The notes beneath the pieces were generated by a model. It did not search any database. It worked only from the letters and a program-made list of their open reading frames with translations, and had not been told where the DNA came from. A program made the position numbers and the translations under genes. Below are positions 42,796 through 52,221 of a stretch of DNA of 64,000 nt, in pieces (position 1 is the first letter of the stretch; every line of letters starts with the position of its first letter). This stretch comes from Claveliimonas sp034178805 (GTDB lineage Bacteria > Bacillota > Clostridia > Lachnospirales > Lachnospiraceae): positions 1-64,000 of the forward strand of contig NZ_JBNPMZ010000002.1 in NCBI RefSeq assembly GCF_050314255.1. The letters run 5' to 3'.

Positions 42796-44919
42796 CGCGA
42801 AGAGCAGAACCATCCAAAGCATTGTTCTGCTACTGTCTCCCGTCTTAACGGTGGCAGTCTTCACAGGAGTATTTCCTGATGCATTGCCGCCGGAAGGCTT
42901 CTGCGGATCAGGCTTTTGTGGATCATCCGGCTTCTCCGGCTCTTCCGGTTCCTTTCCTGTCCATATCAGTTCTGGATAACTGAATACATTCTCAACCTCT
43001 GTGATTCCTATTCCAATATAGTTATTCACATAGACTTCTCTCTGATCTTTATCAAGACGGATTCCGTGTCCTCCGGGTTCCAGCCCTTCTATAGCAAGGA
43101 ATCCCTCCCCGTCGGTCTCACCTTCAAATGCTCCCTCTCCATCCACATAATAAGAAATCTTCGTTCCGGCAAGAGGATTCCCCTCCGGATTCTTAATCCG
43201 TATCCGGGCAGTATAAGGCTCAGCCTCATATCCTTCTGTCCTCGGTATTGCACCGTAATGAATAGATGCCTGTCCAGGCTCCAGCAATCCTCCTGTCGCA
43301 TTTTCTGTCAGATATGCCTCCAGTGCCTCAGCTTCCCCAATTCCTTCTGCAACAATCGGAAGCGATGCAAAAATTTGGTAATCATTTCCTCCTGAAGCTA
43401 TGAAACTGTTAGTTGCCAGCAGATATTTCCTCTCGGTGTCGTCCCGTGAAAGTTCGATATCTTCCTCATTTCCCGGTATCCACAGTCGTATAATCTTCTC
43501 TCCTTCCGGTTTTGCCGGATCATATGTAAAACAAAATCCTGCTGTCTGTAAAAAGCCCCCATCATCGTTACAGGACACCATACCGGTAGCAGTATCCTGT
43601 GCAGAATGTGATCTTACAGAAAACTCCAGAATCTCAAAGAGCTGCTGCGGTGTTACCGCCTTTACCATCATCGTATTAGAAAAAGGAAATACCGTCAGTA
43701 CATGTTTTTTTGTGACATAGCCGTTTGGTATCTGATCCCGAACGCCACCGCCATTTACTACTGCGAGAATGTCCTCCTGATATTCTGCACGTTCTTCCTC
43801 TGACAACATACTAACCGCTCTCTCTGCCTGAACACGGAATGCCTCCGCCGCCAGCTCTCCCAGATTGCACTGCGCCCTGCGGCTTATAGCTGCATTTTCA
43901 ACCCAGCCTCCCCACAATGCTGTACCTGTTTCACAGATAGTCTGAGCCAGTTCCTGTTCCTGTTCTTTCAGTATCTGCGAGAGAAGCGCCTGAATCTCCG
44001 CATCCGAAGCATAGCTTTCATCCGGCTGAAGAAGCTCTTCCGTAACAGTTACTTCATCTTCTTCCCCATCCGTAAACTGAAGCGTAAGTTTTCCGACACT
44101 TCTCATGTTATAACCGGTCTGAACAATCTGCACATCATTAACTTCGTCATTTTCTATCGTATGGCTGTGTCCGTCAATAATTGCATCCACTTTACCCTGA
44201 TACTCGCCGGTCATTGCCTGAGCCAGATCCTCACTGGTACAGCTGGTTCCTCCTTCATTGCCCAGATGTCCCAACGCTATAATCGCATCCACATCCTGCT
44301 CTTCCAGAATATCAATCTGCTCTTTTGCTGTCTCTACTTCATCAGTAAAATCTATCTGTCCGACAACCTCCGGATTGGCCTTGGTAGATGTATCCTTAGT
44401 AATCAGTCCGAAAACACCGATTTTTCGTCCACCCGTCTCTAAAATAGTATATGCACCATTCTGCTGGTCTGTCTGTCCGACGGGAGCCCCGTTATATAAT
44501 GCATTTGCTCCCAGAATTGGAAACTCCGCAAGCCCGATATTCTCCTGGAGTATCTGCATGTCATAGTCAAACTCATGATTTCCCAGGCACATGGCATCAT
44601 ATCCTGCCATATTCATCAGTCGGATAACATCCTTGCCTTTTGTAATAGACGCAAGCGGTACACCCTGAGTGGCATCACCGGCATCTACCAGAAATGCATG
44701 TTCCGTATTTTCCTTCAATGCCGCTGTCTGCGCTATCGAAAACTTCCCACTTCCTTCTTCCAGGGCTCCATGCATATCATTTGTATGATAAATTACAACC
44801 TGGTCTGTTAAATCATTTGCCTCTGACACCGGTTCTGTACCTTCCGCCAGACAGCTGATTGCCGGAATCACTGACAATATCACTGACAATAACAATGCTG
44901 TTAATCTTTTCTTTTTCAA
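42745..44919 (-). CDS. Surface 5'-nucleotidase/2',3'-cyclic phosphodiesterase (UshA-like)
   Basis: 724 residues from a TTG start at 44919 (GGAGGGATAATA before it); upstream codons overlap the next transcription unit. Signal peptide (LTALLLSVILSVIPAISCLAEG), metallophosphatase domain (YHTNDMHG, VDAGDATQG, GNHEFDYD, GHSH), 5'-nucleotidase C-terminal domain, a prealbumin-like Cna-B repeat (GNPLAGTKISYYVDGEG), a Pro-rich stalk (EKPDDPQKPDPQKPSGG) and a C-terminal membrane segment with RKRKRG tail. The tail has VKTGD rather than LPxTG. Releases phosphate and nucleosides outside the cell. Confidence 0.9.
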   Translation of the reverse strand: MKKKRLTALLLSVILSVIPAISCLAEGTEPVSEANDLTDQVVIYHTNDMHGALEEGSGKFSIAQTAALKENTEHAFLVDAGDATQGVPLASITKGKDVIRLMNMAGYDAMCLGNHEFDYDMQILQENIGLAEFPILGANALYNGAPVGQTDQQNGAYTILETGGRKIGVFGLITKDTSTKANPEVVGQIDFTDEVETAKEQIDILEEQDVDAIIALGHLGNEGGTSCTSEDLAQAMTGEYQGKVDAIIDGHSHTIENDEVNDVQIVQTGYNMRSVGKLTLQFTDGEEDEVTVTEELLQPDESYASDAEIQALLSQILKEQEQELAQTICETGTALWGGWVENAAISRRAQCNLGELAAEAFRVQAERAVSMLSEEERAEYQEDILAVVNGGGVRDQIPNGYVTKKHVLTVFPFSNTMMVKAVTPQQLFEILEFSVRSHSAQDTATGMVSCNDDGGFLQTAGFCFTYDPAKPEGEKIIRLWIPGNEEDIELSRDDTERKYLLATNSFIASGGNDYQIFASLPIVAEGIGEAEALEAYLTENATGGLLEPGQASIHYGAIPRTEGYEAEPYTARIRIKNPEGNPLAGTKISYYVDGEGAFEGETDGEGFLAIEGLEPGGHGIRLDKDQREVYVNNYIGIGITEVENVFSYPELIWTGKEPEEPEKPDDPQKPDPQKPSGGNASGNTPVKTATVKTGDSSRTMLWMVLLFASTGIGGSTLYRKRKRG

Positions 44920-44998
44920 TATTATCCCTCCATCCCTTCGTTTTGTCAGAAAAATCTTTCCTAAATTATACCCCAAATTTTCCTGTTTGTCAGTAAAA

Positions 44999-45027
44999 AA
45001 AGGGGCTGTCTGCCCAGACAACCCCTT
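44999..45027 (-). terminator. Terminator of the NSS transporter gene
   Basis: AAGGGG-TGTCTG pairs with CAGACA-CCCCTT; minus strand 3' side runs CCCCTTTTTTTA. It starts at the stop codon of the transporter. Confidence 0.85.
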
Positions 45028-46366
45028 AGCCGATTCCTCCAAAGAAAATACCAAGCACATATACAATTAATGTGATTCCGACAAAGACATACTTGGTCAA
45101 TGGTTCAAACCATTTACCCAATGGCTTCTGTGCCCCCGTCTCTGCCTGCTCTCTTGCAAACCCCTTCGGGCAGACCCAGAAAAACATAATTCCTGCCAGA
45201 AGTGCCCCCAGCGGAATGATATAAATGGAGATTACATCCATCCACGCTGATACTGCATCTCCACTTTCGATCAGTACACTGATACCTGCACCAATCAGAG
45301 CAATCACTGCAACTGCCAGCTTTCTGGAAAGCCCGAACTGCTCCTGCAGCGCCTCAATCGGTGTCTCAAACAGGTTCATCAGAGACGTAATTGCTGCGGA
45401 CAGCACTGCCACAAAGAAAATAATCGCAAATATCTGCCCAAATGGCATCTTCTGAAATACGGCAGGCAATGTGATAAACATCAGCGGCGGGCCACTGGCC
45501 ACATCCAGCCCGAATGCAAATACGGCAGGAATGACTACGATTCCCGCAAGCAATGCTGCACAGGTATCAAAGAATGCCACATTTTTGGCACAGCTTACAA
45601 TATCAATATCCTTCTTCAGATAGCTTCCATATACGATCGTTCCCGATCCGGCCAGCGACAATGAAAAGAAAGCCTGCCCCAAAGCATATACCCATGTATT
45701 CACATCCAGAAGCTGCTTCCAATCCGGCACAAACAGGTACTTATATCCTTCAACCGCTCCCGGGAGTGTAGCAACACGTACCATCAGAATAACGAAAAAC
45801 ACGAAAAATACCGGCATCATAACCTTATTGACTTTCTCAATACCTTTCGTTACGCCAAGCACCATGATTGCAAAGGTAATACCAAGAGCAAGCATATGCC
45901 AGCCCACACTTCCAAACTTCACAGCCAGTCCGCCAAAGAATCCTCCGAAATCCTCCGTCTTCATCAGGCTTCCTGACAGTGCACTCCACAGATAACGGAG
46001 TACCCATCCTACGACCACAGAATATCCGATTGCAATTCCAAGGGATCCGATAACCGGAATCATACCGACTGCTCTTCCGACCGGCCTTGCCTTCTTACCA
46101 AAACGCAGTTCCATTGCACCGGCAAAGGCTCCCAGCGGTCCTGTCTTCATGCTGCGCCCGAATGCCATCTCCCCGATTACACCGGAAAATCCCAGCAGTA
46201 CTACAAAAATAAAATACGGAATTAAAAATGCTGCCCCTCCGAACTTACCTGTCCGATACGGGAACATCCAGATATTTGCCATCCCTACTGCTGAACCGAT
46301 ACAGGCAACAATAAACCCGAATTTGGTACGGAATTGATCCCTTCCATTCTCATTTGTACTTTTCAT
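45026..46366 (-). CDS. Neurotransmitter:sodium-symporter-family transporter
   Basis: 446 residues, eleven to twelve membrane segments. The Na+/substrate site in helix 1 is GSAVGMANIWMFPYRTGKFGG. FFSLSLAGSGTIVYGSYL in helix 6 and ETPIEALQEQFGLSRK in the loop are also conserved. Imports an amino acid or related amine with Na+; specificity cannot be read. AGGAGAGAG before the ATG, 30 bases after the trigger-factor-like gene. Confidence 0.92.
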   Translation of the reverse strand: MKSTNENGRDQFRTKFGFIVACIGSAVGMANIWMFPYRTGKFGGAAFLIPYFIFVVLLGFSGVIGEMAFGRSMKTGPLGAFAGAMELRFGKKARPVGRAVGMIPVIGSLGIAIGYSVVVGWVLRYLWSALSGSLMKTEDFGGFFGGLAVKFGSVGWHMLALGITFAIMVLGVTKGIEKVNKVMMPVFFVFFVILMVRVATLPGAVEGYKYLFVPDWKQLLDVNTWVYALGQAFFSLSLAGSGTIVYGSYLKKDIDIVSCAKNVAFFDTCAALLAGIVVIPAVFAFGLDVASGPPLMFITLPAVFQKMPFGQIFAIIFFVAVLSAAITSLMNLFETPIEALQEQFGLSRKLAVAVIALIGAGISVLIESGDAVSAWMDVISIYIIPLGALLAGIMFFWVCPKGFAREQAETGAQKPLGKWFEPLTKYVFVGITLIVYVLGIFFGGIG

Positions 46367-46396
46367 CTCTACTCTCTCCTAATCAAGACTCCTGTC

Positions 46397-47452
46397 TTAA
46401 TCATTCTTTACCTGAATACAATGTTTAGCCAGCCATTCCTTCACGTAATTCTGAATTACGATCGTCTTGAGAGTATCCTCATCCGCTGCTTCCTTAAGAG
46501 CATCTACGCTTTCATAACCGTACTCTTCGGCAAGTTTTTCAAATTCTTTCTCCATGTCCTCATCTGCCGGAACAAGCTTCTCCTTCTCACCGATCACCTC
46601 TGCTACCAGCTTACTCTTAACACTCTCCTTAGCAGCCAAATCTACCTGTTTCTCGAATTCCTCCAGTGAATATCCCATCTGCTGTTCAATAAATTCTTCA
46701 TAATCCATCTGATAATATTCTGCTGCATCCTTATACTGCTGAATCAGAGAATCTGATATCTCTTTCAGGTCTTCTTCCGGATATTTTTTTACCTCTGCCT
46801 TCTCCAGTACAGCTGTCCATGCCGCATCCTCCAGAGCAGAATCATAATCGGTAGAGGCATTCTCTTCCAGAGTCTTCTTAATCTCTTTCTTATATTCTTC
46901 CACAGTCTTGGACTTCTCAGATACCGTCTTAACGAAGTCATCTGTAAGCTCCGGTGTCGTGGATTTCGTAATAGAATTTACCGTAATTGTAAATACCACA
47001 TCTTTGCCTGCCAGATCCGGGTTGTTGGAATAGTCATCCGGAAACTTTCCATTCCAGTCGTACGTATCCCCGATATTATGTCCGATCACACTGTCTTCGA
47101 ATCCGTCAATAAAACTTCCGGAACCGATCGTCAATGGGTAATTCTCAGCCGTTCCTCCGTCAAATGCCACACCATCCAACTTGCCGACAAAGTTAATATT
47201 TACAGTATCGCCATCCTCTACTGCACGGTCTGTAATCTCTTCTTCTGTTGCGTTCTGTGCAAGTACGGCATTAATGTAATTATCTACAGCCTCATCTGTG
47301 ACCTCTTCTGCCTCGTCTACTTTATCCACTTCAATTCCTTTATACCCTGCAACTGTTACATAATCATTACTTGCCTCATTACTGGAACATCCTGTCATTA
47401 CCATGGCACAAACTGCTGTTCCTGCCAGCATCACTGCTATTTTCTTCTTCAT
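46397..47452 (-). CDS. Lipoprotein with FKBP and trigger-factor C-terminal domains
   Basis: 351 residues from the ATG at 47452 (GAGGTG before it). Lipoprotein signal MLAGTAVCAMVMTGC. A central FKBP peptidyl-prolyl isomerase domain (VNINFVGKLDGVAFDGGTAE, GSGSFIDGFEDSVIGH) and a trigger-factor-like helical C-terminus (MDYEEFIEQQMGYSLEEFEK). The ribosome-binding N-terminal domain of trigger factor is missing. Likely folds or protects exported proteins at the membrane, a PrsA-like job. Precedes the transporter gene on the same strand. Confidence 0.88.
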   Translation of the reverse strand: MKKKIAVMLAGTAVCAMVMTGCSSNEASNDYVTVAGYKGIEVDKVDEAEEVTDEAVDNYINAVLAQNATEEEITDRAVEDGDTVNINFVGKLDGVAFDGGTAENYPLTIGSGSFIDGFEDSVIGHNIGDTYDWNGKFPDDYSNNPDLAGKDVVFTITVNSITKSTTPELTDDFVKTVSEKSKTVEEYKKEIKKTLEENASTDYDSALEDAAWTAVLEKAEVKKYPEEDLKEISDSLIQQYKDAAEYYQMDYEEFIEQQMGYSLEEFEKQVDLAAKESVKSKLVAEVIGEKEKLVPADEDMEKEFEKLAEEYGYESVDALKEAADEDTLKTIVIQNYVKEWLAKHCIQVKND

Positions 47453-47605
47453 ATTACACCTCTCTGTCTGATTTTCACCCGATCCGGGTAAGCGACACAG
47501 CCAGATAACCTGATTATCCACTCTGACCTCAAAAAGTCGCCTCATATCTTTATACCACATACATATTCTAAATAAAACCTTTTTCACAGGATTTTCATTT
47601 TTTAA

Positions 47606-49081
47606 CTACAATACCGGTGAAAATAATCTGCAGAACTGCTCTTTTATACGAATAATCATCCCTCTTCCCCGATACATCTTACGGGTAACGAGTGTTGATT
47701 TTTCAATATCTTTCTCAAATGCATCTTCCAGACACCGGGTAGTTTTGGCACTGTAGATCACTGCATTCACTTCAAAATTAAGAGCAAAGCTGCGGATATC
47801 CATATTCGCCGTTCCCATACAGGTCACCAATCCGTCCACACACATGCACTTGGAATGAAGGAATCCATTATCATAAGTGTAGCATTTTGCGCCTGCAGCT
47901 ATCATATCTCCCAGATAAGAATAGGTTGCCCAGTATACAAAGGGATGATCCGGCTTACACGGAATCATAATCCGCACGTCAATTCCAGATTTCGCAGCTA
48001 TTTTCAATGCTTCAAGAATATCTTCATCCGGAATGAAATACGGTGTCTGAATATAGACATTCTTTTTTGCCAAATGGATCAGGCGAAGATAGTTATTGCG
48101 GATCACCTTGCTTCTGGAATCAGGTCCACTGGAAATGATCTGCATAGGCTCACGGCCGTTTTTCTGATATTCCGGAATCTCAAATAGATAATCCTTTAAA
48201 AAAAGATTCTCACTGGCAGCATAATTCCAGTCCAGCACAAAACGGACCGCCAGTGATGTTACCGACGCCCCCTCTATGCAGATGTGCGTGTCTCTCCAGT
48301 AACCGAATTTTTTATCACGCCCCAGATATTCGCGTCCGATATTAAATCCGCCCACAAATCCTACTCTGCCGTCAATAACTGCGATCTTTCGGTGATTCCG
48401 GTAATTCACGCGAAGCTGAAGCTTACCGAGAACCGCCGGAAAAAATTCTGCCACCTCAATTCCGGCATCCTCCAGCCGTTCCCAGTCCCGGTTATGCATG
48501 GTCCGGCAACCCATACTGTCAAACAGCACCCGGATCTCCACACCCTGACGCGCCTTCCGGAGCAGAACCTCTTCGATTTTCTGCCACAGCTCGTCATTTT
48601 TTATAATATAGTACTGCAGATGGATATACTTCCTTGCATGCTCCATTTCATCGATCAGGGCCCTGAATTTTTCCTTTCCATCCGTAAAGATCTGCACATC
48701 ATTATTGTCCGTAAGAACAGCCTCACCCTCGTTCAGATTATACAGGATCAGGCTTCTGAACCGCTCCTGATCCGGATCTCTGAGCCTTAGTCTTCTCCTG
48801 TAAATAGACTCTTCCTGTCTGCGGATGGCATACTTTACTTCGCCTTCTATCTCCTTCATTTTAAACATTCTCTCCTTACGGAAATTCTGTCCAAGAAGAA
48901 GGTAGAGCCCAAATCCCAGCACCGGCACACAGTACAGCACCAGAAGCCACGCCCAGACTGTAGTAGGATTTTTTCTCTGAAAGAAAATAATCAGAACAGA
49001 AAGAAGAATATTTATAATCAACAGATGGTCCATGATCCACCAAAATGCGGTCCGGACGCCATCTCCCAGTAATTCCAGCAT
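47606..49081 (-). CDS. cls: Cardiolipin synthase
   Basis: 491 residues. Two N-terminal membrane helices (LLIINILLSVLIIFF; WAWLLVLYCVPVLGFGLYLL) and two HKD motifs (HRKIAVIDGRVGFVGGFN and HSKCMCVDGLVTCMGTAN), as in the phospholipase D family. Makes cardiolipin from phosphatidylglycerol. GGGGTGATA before the ATG. All key residues present. Confidence 0.94.
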   Translation of the reverse strand: MLELLGDGVRTAFWWIMDHLLIINILLSVLIIFFQRKNPTTVWAWLLVLYCVPVLGFGLYLLLGQNFRKERMFKMKEIEGEVKYAIRRQEESIYRRRLRLRDPDQERFRSLILYNLNEGEAVLTDNNDVQIFTDGKEKFRALIDEMEHARKYIHLQYYIIKNDELWQKIEEVLLRKARQGVEIRVLFDSMGCRTMHNRDWERLEDAGIEVAEFFPAVLGKLQLRVNYRNHRKIAVIDGRVGFVGGFNIGREYLGRDKKFGYWRDTHICIEGASVTSLAVRFVLDWNYAASENLFLKDYLFEIPEYQKNGREPMQIISSGPDSRSKVIRNNYLRLIHLAKKNVYIQTPYFIPDEDILEALKIAAKSGIDVRIMIPCKPDHPFVYWATYSYLGDMIAAGAKCYTYDNGFLHSKCMCVDGLVTCMGTANMDIRSFALNFEVNAVIYSAKTTRCLEDAFEKDIEKSTLVTRKMYRGRGMIIRIKEQFCRLFSPVL

Positions 49082-49182
49082 ATTATCACCCCATATCTAT
49101 CTCTCAACTGATATAATAAACTCTCGCATGCCAAAACTTCAAGCAATTTATCCAAATTAATTCTCTGATGAGCTCAAATCCC

Positions 49183-49211
49183 TTGCACTTCCGTCAAAAC
49201 AATGTTACAAT
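49183..49211 (+). promoter_or_regulatory. Promoter of the 49251 gene
   Basis: −35 TTGCAC (49183–49188), 17-bp spacer, −10 TACAAT (49206–49211), 39 bases before the GTG. Confidence 0.72.
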
Positions 49212-49250
49212 TTATTTCATGTAAAAATAGTTTATTTTAGGAGGTTTCCC

Positions 49251-49697
49251 GTGAGCAAACTGACAATTGTTTTATTAGTGATATTAATTGTTTTAATCAT
49301 CGCGTGTGTCGTACTATACTTCCTGGGCAAAAGGGCAGAAAAGAAGCAGGCAGAACAACAGGAACAGATGGATGCCATCAAACAGACCGTTACCATGCTT
49401 ATTATTGACAAAGGTAAGCTTCGTCTGAAGGATGCAGGTCTTCCGTCCGTTGTTGTAGAAAACACACCCAAGTATCTGCGCCCCTCCAAAGTTCCGGTTG
49501 TAAAAGCAAAAGTCGGACCGAAGATTATGACTCTGATGTGTGATGCACAGATTTATCCTCTGATTCCGGTTAAAAAAGAAGTGAAAGCTACCGTAAGCGG
49601 TATCTACATAACCGGAGTAAAAGGACTTCGCGGACCGCTGGAAGTGCCTGAGAAAAAGAAAAAAGGATTCTTCGCCCGCTTTAAAAAGGAGAAATAA
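49251..49697 (+). CDS. Single-pass membrane protein of unknown function
   Basis: 148 residues, GTG start after AGGAGG. One N-terminal membrane helix (TIVLLVILIVLIIACVVLYFLG), a short coiled stretch (EKKQAEQQEQMDAIK), then a beta-rich cytosolic domain (KLRLKDAGLPSV, VVKAKVGPKIMTLMC) and a very basic tail (EKKKKGFFARFKKEK). I recall it as conserved in Lachnospiraceae without assigned function. A basic tail could bind lipid or RNA. Confidence 0.7.
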   Translation: MSKLTIVLLVILIVLIIACVVLYFLGKRAEKKQAEQQEQMDAIKQTVTMLIIDKGKLRLKDAGLPSVVVENTPKYLRPSKVPVVKAKVGPKIMTLMCDAQIYPLIPVKKEVKATVSGIYITGVKGLRGPLEVPEKKKKGFFARFKKEK

Positions 49698-49701
49698 AAA
49701 G

Positions 49702-49772
49702 TGAGTCAACCGGGGACAGGTTCCGTGACTCTACTTGAAGGTAGAGTCACGGAACCTGTCCCCTTTGACTCA
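49702..49772. repeat. REP-like perfect palindrome
   Basis: Two 23-bp perfect arms (49712–49734 and 49741–49763, core GGGGACAGGTTCCGTGACTC) around six bases, with outer TGAGTCAA/TTGACTCA arms. The GGGGACAGGTTC form is typical of REP elements spread by RAYT-type (TnpA_REP) transposases in Firmicutes. The right end contains the stop codon of the DUF1934 gene. Confidence 0.85.
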
Positions 49773-50201
49773 TAACCCACGGATATTTACCTTAATCTCA
49801 CATTCTGACAGAGGTTCATTATTTACATCCAGCGCATAGTTAATATGCACATCAATATTCTCTTCCTGGACATCCACCCGCATATCCTTCGTGTGGATTC
49901 CCACCATCATGTCCCCAAAAGGAGTCTGATAATTCGTCATATTGATGCGGTCTTTCTCAAATACCATCCTGGTACTTGCAATACCGCTCTTATTGATCTC
50001 AAAAAGCCGGTCGCCGGTGATCTTGATCGTGTTCTTAATGGTTCCCGGAATTCCTTCCACTACCTCATCATACAGAACATAGTGTTTCCCGTTTTTAAAA
50101 TAATACGAGGCCGGTGTAATGACCTCAAGAGGCTCTGCCCCGTTTTCCTCATCCACACTGTAGTGCAGACCGGAAATACTGATTAATACGTCTTTTGTCA
50201 T
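49770..50201 (-). CDS. DUF1934 (YwiB-like) protein
   Basis: 143 residues of alternating beta strands forming a lipocalin-like barrel (DVLISISGLHY, ITPASYYFKNGKHYVLYDE, GIHTKDMRVDVQEENIDVHI). Last gene of the long minus-strand block, twelve bases after murI. Its TGA lies within the REP-like palindrome. Function not established. Confidence 0.85.
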   Translation of the reverse strand: MTKDVLISISGLHYSVDEENGAEPLEVITPASYYFKNGKHYVLYDEVVEGIPGTIKNTIKITGDRLFEINKSGIASTRMVFEKDRINMTNYQTPFGDMMVGIHTKDMRVDVQEENIDVHINYALDVNNEPLSECEIKVNIRGL

Positions 50202-50213
50202 AATTAAATTCCT

Positions 50214-51041
50214 TTAATAATCTTCTATATTGATCTGCTGAATTGTCTCTACATTATACGGCAAAATGGAGTTCGCAAACTGCTTGAATTTCTCCGCCGC
50301 GTCACTGACATAAAATTCGTACTTTGTAAGGCTGTCTCTATCGTTATTCAGCCCCTTCTCTTCCAATATCCGCTTCAAATCCATAGCAGTCTCATATGCC
50401 GGATTCACAATACTCACCTTATCTCCCAGATATGCCATAATCCTGGAACGAAGCAGCGGATAGTGAGTACAGCCAAGGATCATGGTATCAATATCCGATT
50501 CCTTCATCTCACGCAGATAGATATCAATAACCTCATCTGCAATATGATGCTTTGCAAACCCTTCTTCCACCAGCGGTACGAAAAGCGGGCAGGCTTTTCC
50601 CATAACTTCTGCCTCCGGCTCCAGTTCCCGGATTACTTCGGTATAGGTCTGACTCCGGATGGTTCCTTCTGTTCCGATCACACCTATTTTCCTGCTCCTG
50701 GTCTCCTGAACCGCTGCCCTTGCTCCTGCTGTTATGGTGCCGATAATAGGCAGATCAAATTCTTCCTTCACGACGTCCAGCGCCTGGGCACTTGCCGTAT
50801 TGCAGGCAATCACGATTGCTTTCACATTTCTGGTCAGCAGGAAACGAATAATCTGTCTGGAAAAACGGATAATATTATCTTTGGATTTGCTTCCATAGGG
50901 AAGTCTTGCCGTATCCCCGAAATAAACAATATTCTCATCCGGAAGCTGACGCATGATCTCGCGGGCAACTGTCAATCCGCCCACACCGGAATCAAACACC
51001 CCAATGGGCCTTTTTTTTATTTCTGTCATCTCCACTTTCAT
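50214..51041 (-). CDS. murI: Glutamate racemase
   Basis: 275 residues. Supplies D-glutamate for peptidoglycan. The two catalytic cysteines lie in IACNTASA and GCTHYPLL; GVFDSGVGGLTVAREI holds the conserved Asp-Ser start. GAGGAGAG before the ATG. Follows pfkA behind a terminator. Confidence 0.96.
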   Translation of the reverse strand: MKVEMTEIKKRPIGVFDSGVGGLTVAREIMRQLPDENIVYFGDTARLPYGSKSKDNIIRFSRQIIRFLLTRNVKAIVIACNTASAQALDVVKEEFDLPIIGTITAGARAAVQETRSRKIGVIGTEGTIRSQTYTEVIRELEPEAEVMGKACPLFVPLVEEGFAKHHIADEVIDIYLREMKESDIDTMILGCTHYPLLRSRIMAYLGDKVSIVNPAYETAMDLKRILEEKGLNNDRDSLTKYEFYVSDAAEKFKQFANSILPYNVETIQQINIEDY

Positions 51042-51072
51042 ACTCTCCTCTGTCTTTGATATCTCATAGTAT

Positions 51073-51105
51073 AAAAAAGATTGCGCAAAAGCGCAATCTT
51101 TTATT
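51073..51105 (-). terminator. Terminator between pfkA and murI
   Basis: AAAGATTGCGC and GCGCAATCTTT around four A, with A/T runs at both ends. Confidence 0.85.
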
Positions 51106-51131
51106 TCACTTTCGGATTCAAGACTTAGTTC

Positions 51132-52106
51132 CTACAATGCAAGCTGTCTCGCAATCTCATACTGGTACTGCGGAATTCCCTTCTTCATACCCAGTGCTTC
51201 ATCAATATCAAAATCTACATATTCACCATGCTTATAACCAACCACACGGTTTGTCTTGCCATCCAGCAGAAGATCCACTGCCATTGCTCCCATGATAGAA
51301 GCATAGACACGGTCTTTACAGGTCGGGCTTCCGCCACGCTGCATGTGTCCGATAATCGTAGCTCTGGTCTCCATTCCGGTTGCTTCCTCAATACGTTTTG
51401 CCATCTCAATAGAACCGCCGATACCCTCTGCATTGATAATGATATAATTCTTTTTACCACGCTTTCTGCATTCCTGAATATCAGCTACAATGGCAGCCTC
51501 ATCAAAATCATGCTCCTCAGGCATCAGAATCTTCTCAGCACCATTTGCAATACCACACCACAGTGCCAGATAACCTGCATCACGTCCCATAACCTCAATG
51601 ATAGAACATCTCTCATGAGAGGTTGATGTATCACGAACCTTATCAATTGCTTCCATTGCTGTATTAACAGCAGTATCAAAACCAATCGTATACTCTGTGC
51701 ATGCAATATCCAGATCGATCGTTCCCGGAACACCGATTGTATTAATGCCAAGTTTGGAAAGCTTCTGTGCCCCCTTAAAGGAACCGTCTCCTCCGATAAC
51801 TACCAGTCCGTCAATACCGTATTTTTTACAGATAGCCGCTGCTTTCTGCTGTCCTTCTTCTGTACGCATCTCTGCACAGCGTGCAGTCTGGAGGATAGTA
51901 CCACCTCTCTGAATAGTATCGGATACGTCTCTTGCAGACAGATCAATAATCTCTTCGTCCAAAAGTCCCTGATATCCCTTTCGGATACCTCTTACTTTCA
52001 ATCCTTTTCCTAATCCTGTTCTGACAACTGCACGGATTGCCGCATTCATTCCCGGAGCATCTCCACCACTTGTCAAAACACCAATTGTACGAATTTGTTT
52101 AGCCAT
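51132..52106 (-). CDS. pfkA: ATP-dependent 6-phosphofructokinase
   Basis: 324 residues from the ATG at 52106 (GGAGG eight bases before it; another ATG lies two codons upstream). LTSGGDAPGMNAAIR binds ATP; the GGDGS form marks ATP rather than pyrophosphate use. The catalytic loop reads GTIDLD where E. coli has GTIDND; both Asp are kept. MGRDAGYLALW and RLGHMQRGG-like segments bind fructose 6-phosphate. Central glycolysis enzyme. Confidence 0.95.
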   Translation of the reverse strand: MAKQIRTIGVLTSGGDAPGMNAAIRAVVRTGLGKGLKVRGIRKGYQGLLDEEIIDLSARDVSDTIQRGGTILQTARCAEMRTEEGQQKAAAICKKYGIDGLVVIGGDGSFKGAQKLSKLGINTIGVPGTIDLDIACTEYTIGFDTAVNTAMEAIDKVRDTSTSHERCSIIEVMGRDAGYLALWCGIANGAEKILMPEEHDFDEAAIVADIQECRKRGKKNYIIINAEGIGGSIEMAKRIEEATGMETRATIIGHMQRGGSPTCKDRVYASIMGAMAVDLLLDGKTNRVVGYKHGEYVDFDIDEALGMKKGIPQYQYEIARQLAL

Positions 52107-52164
52107 GATCATTCCTCCATTTGTAGATGTGTTTTACCATTCCCTTACGGGTGATATTTGAGTT

Positions 52165-52170
52165 ATTATA
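52165..52170 (-). promoter_or_regulatory. −10 box before pfkA
   Basis: Minus strand TATAAT 59 bases before the ATG in the 115-base dnaE–pfkA gap; no good −35 seen. Confidence 0.4.
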
Positions 52171-52221
52171 TTGAAATAGTCTTACTTTAATCTCACTTCG
52201 GGCACTATTTTACATGAAATA

